From an uncultured Eggerthella sp. (GTDB lineage: Bacteria > Actinomycetota > Coriobacteriia > Coriobacteriales > Eggerthellaceae), in contig URMQ01000117.1 in assembly GCA_900548955.1 (NCBI GenBank), positions 1 through 5,392 on the forward strand: DNA of 5,392 nt, read 5' to 3'. Position numbers and translations under genes: made by a program. Positions 4,304-5,392 of the stretch are shown piece by piece. The first letter of the stretch is position 1. Each line of letters opens with the position of its first letter. Below the pieces are notes generated by a model that saw only the letters and a program-made list of their open reading frames with translations, did not search any database and was not told the DNA's origin.

Positions 4304-5185
4304 ATGCCAATCGGACCGGCTCGTATGTCATTAATGGAGCACTTAGGCGAACTTCGCATGCGTTTGGTTCGTATCGTTGTGTGTCTTATTGTTGCTACGT
4401 TGGTGTTCTATTTAGGAACCGATACAGTAGTGCAGTTCTTGCTTGCTCCCGTTTCGCAGTACATGCCTGTAGATGAATCAGGTCAAGTGCAGCTTAATGT
4501 TTTTGGTGCTTTTGATGCATTTTCGGTACGTATTACGGTAGCGCTTTGGACGGCTCTTGTGGCTACAGCGCCAATTACTCTCTGGCAGATCCTTGCCTTT
4601 TTCTTGCCTGCTTTGAAGCCAAAAGAGCGCAAATGGTTTATTCCGACATTTATTGCGGCATTATCGTTGTTCATTGCGGGTACTATTTTTTGTTACTGCA
4701 TTATTTTGGATCCTGCTTTTCAGTGGTTAACTGATCAGGCGACTGGTTTTGCCACTATTTTGCCTGAAGCATCGCAATGGGTGGACATTATTATCAAGTT
4801 CGAATTAGGGTTCGGTATTGGTTTTGAAATGCCCCTTGTGGTGTTCTATTTGGTGATGTTTGGCATTGTTCCCTACAAGAAGCTGCGCGCTAGTTGGCGT
4901 GGTATGTATGTTGGCCTGCTGATTTTCTCTGCAATGGTTACGCCGGATGCTTCGCCAGTTACTATGGGCTTGATGTTTGCAGCAATGGTTGTGCTCTACG
5001 AAGTTAGCTTGTTGGCAGCACGTGTTGGTTTGCGCAAACGCATTAAGCGACAAGAGGAAGCGCGAAAGCAAGAAGAACTTGAAGCTGAAGAAGCTAAAGC
5101 TGAATTGAAATACGCTAAAACTAAATTCCAAGAACACTTGTGGGGTAGCGAAGATGAAAGAGCCAATGCTGCCAGAAAGAGGTAA
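4304..5185 (+). CDS. tatC: Sec-independent (twin-arginine) protein translocase subunit TatC
   Basis: TatC is the six-helix membrane receptor that recognises twin-arginine signal peptides and assembles with TatA/B. The 293-aa protein starts with the cytoplasmic signature MEHLGELRMRL (residues 11-21). Helices lie at about 20-38, 75-102, 112-136, 164-189, 198-212 and 218-240. Family landmarks are the PALKPKERKW loop (102-111), the FE pair at 174-175 (GIGFEMP) and the TPDASP loop with D214. After the last helix comes a cytoplasmic, strongly charged coil (243-278: RKRIKRQEEARKQEE and on) longer than in many TatC proteins. The ATG at 4304 is chosen because AAAGGGG (4288-4294) is 9 nt away. An in-frame GTG at 4298 would overlap the preceding stop as GTGA but leaves only 3 nt to that site; with it the protein would be 295 aa. 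Transcription is surely shared with the Tat subunit upstream and probably with hypA downstream. Confidence 0.95.
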   Translation: MPIGPARMSLMEHLGELRMRLVRIVVCLIVATLVFYLGTDTVVQFLLAPVSQYMPVDESGQVQLNVFGAFDAFSVRITVALWTALVATAPITLWQILAFFLPALKPKERKWFIPTFIAALSLFIAGTIFCYCIILDPAFQWLTDQATGFATILPEASQWVDIIIKFELGFGIGFEMPLVVFYLVMFGIVPYKKLRASWRGMYVGLLIFSAMVTPDASPVTMGLMFAAMVVLYEVSLLAARVGLRKRIKRQEEARKQEELEAEEAKAELKYAKTKFQEHLWGSEDERANAARKR

Positions 5186-5190
5186 GCGCC

Positions 5191-5392
5191 GTGCATGAAT
5201 TAGGAATTATGAGTGGCGTTATGGATTCGGTTCAGCAAGCAGCAAATGATGCTGGTGCGGATCGTGTCTTAAAAATCAGCCTTTCGGTAGGAGAAATGAC
5301 TGAGGCAATCGAAGATGCGCTTCGGTTCGCTTTTGAAGCGCTTTCCGAAGGTACTAACTGCGAAGGTGCGGAATTGGAAATTACTATGATCC
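5191..5392 (+). CDS. hypA: Hydrogenase/urease nickel incorporation protein HypA, N-terminal part
   Basis: Only the first 67 residues are in the window. The start MHELGIMSGVMDSVQ is diagnostic of HypA/HybF, with the invariant His2 (nickel ligand) and Glu3. The following GADRVLKISLSVGEMTEAI (residues 22-40) and ALRFAFEALSEGTNCEGAELEI (43-64) match the alpha/beta fold up to the segment before the zinc-binding cysteines, which lie beyond the edge. HypA is a small cytoplasmic metallochaperone (about 113-120 aa in the family) that hands Ni to [NiFe] hydrogenase together with HypB. The GTG at 5191 is the only start giving the essential His2. AGAGG (5178-5182), inside the tatC end, lies 8 nt upstream. 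Only 5 nt separate the two genes, so they should be cotranscribed. Hydrogenase small subunits are usually Tat substrates, which makes this neighbourhood functionally sensible. Confidence 0.93.
   Translation, partial: MHELGIMSGVMDSVQQAANDAGADRVLKISLSVGEMTEAIEDALRFAFEALSEGTNCEGAELEITMI

Overview
The window looks like a chromosomal segment of an anaerobic or microaerobic, menaquinone-using bacterium with moderate GC content. The gene set (menG, a Tat operon with a TatB-like subunit, hypA, a flavoredoxin-type flavin reductase) and frequent GTG/TTG starts fit the Actinobacteria, perhaps the Coriobacteriia/Eggerthellales. That placement is inference from gene content and protein style; no marker gene here proves it.

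Layout. Positions 1-435 (minus strand) hold the first 145 residues of a flavin reductase-like FMN-binding split-barrel protein, cut by the window edge. Positions 436-985 hold no large gene. They contain two candidate tiny membrane proteins on the plus strand (645-806, 53 aa; 890-985, 31 aa), each preceded by the same GCGGGG-N8-ATG leader. Positions 996-1772 (minus) encode MenG/UbiE, the last methyltransferase of menaquinone synthesis, with a perfect 11-bp hairpin near its 3' end. A divergent promoter region of about 155 bp separates it from 1928-3280 (plus), an MtaD/TrzA-type amidohydrolase whose metal ligands are almost all replaced: a likely pseudoenzyme.

From 3357 to the right edge all genes are on the plus strand: a 66-aa tail-anchored coiled-coil protein (3357-3557), a TatA/TatB-family subunit starting with TTG (3672-4301), tatC (4304-5185) and the start of hypA (5191 to the edge, GTG start). 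TatA/B and TatC would form the twin-arginine translocase. HypA is the nickel-delivery chaperone for [NiFe] hydrogenase, whose small subunit is typically a Tat substrate, so the cluster joins hydrogenase maturation to export of folded, cofactor-loaded proteins.

The two points most worth following are the inactive-looking amidohydrolase beside menG, and the three consecutive membrane proteins at the tat locus that each carry a charged Glu/Lys/Arg/Ala helix predicted to lie in the cytoplasm. No CRISPR array, tRNA, rRNA, insertion sequence or convincing intrinsic terminator was seen.
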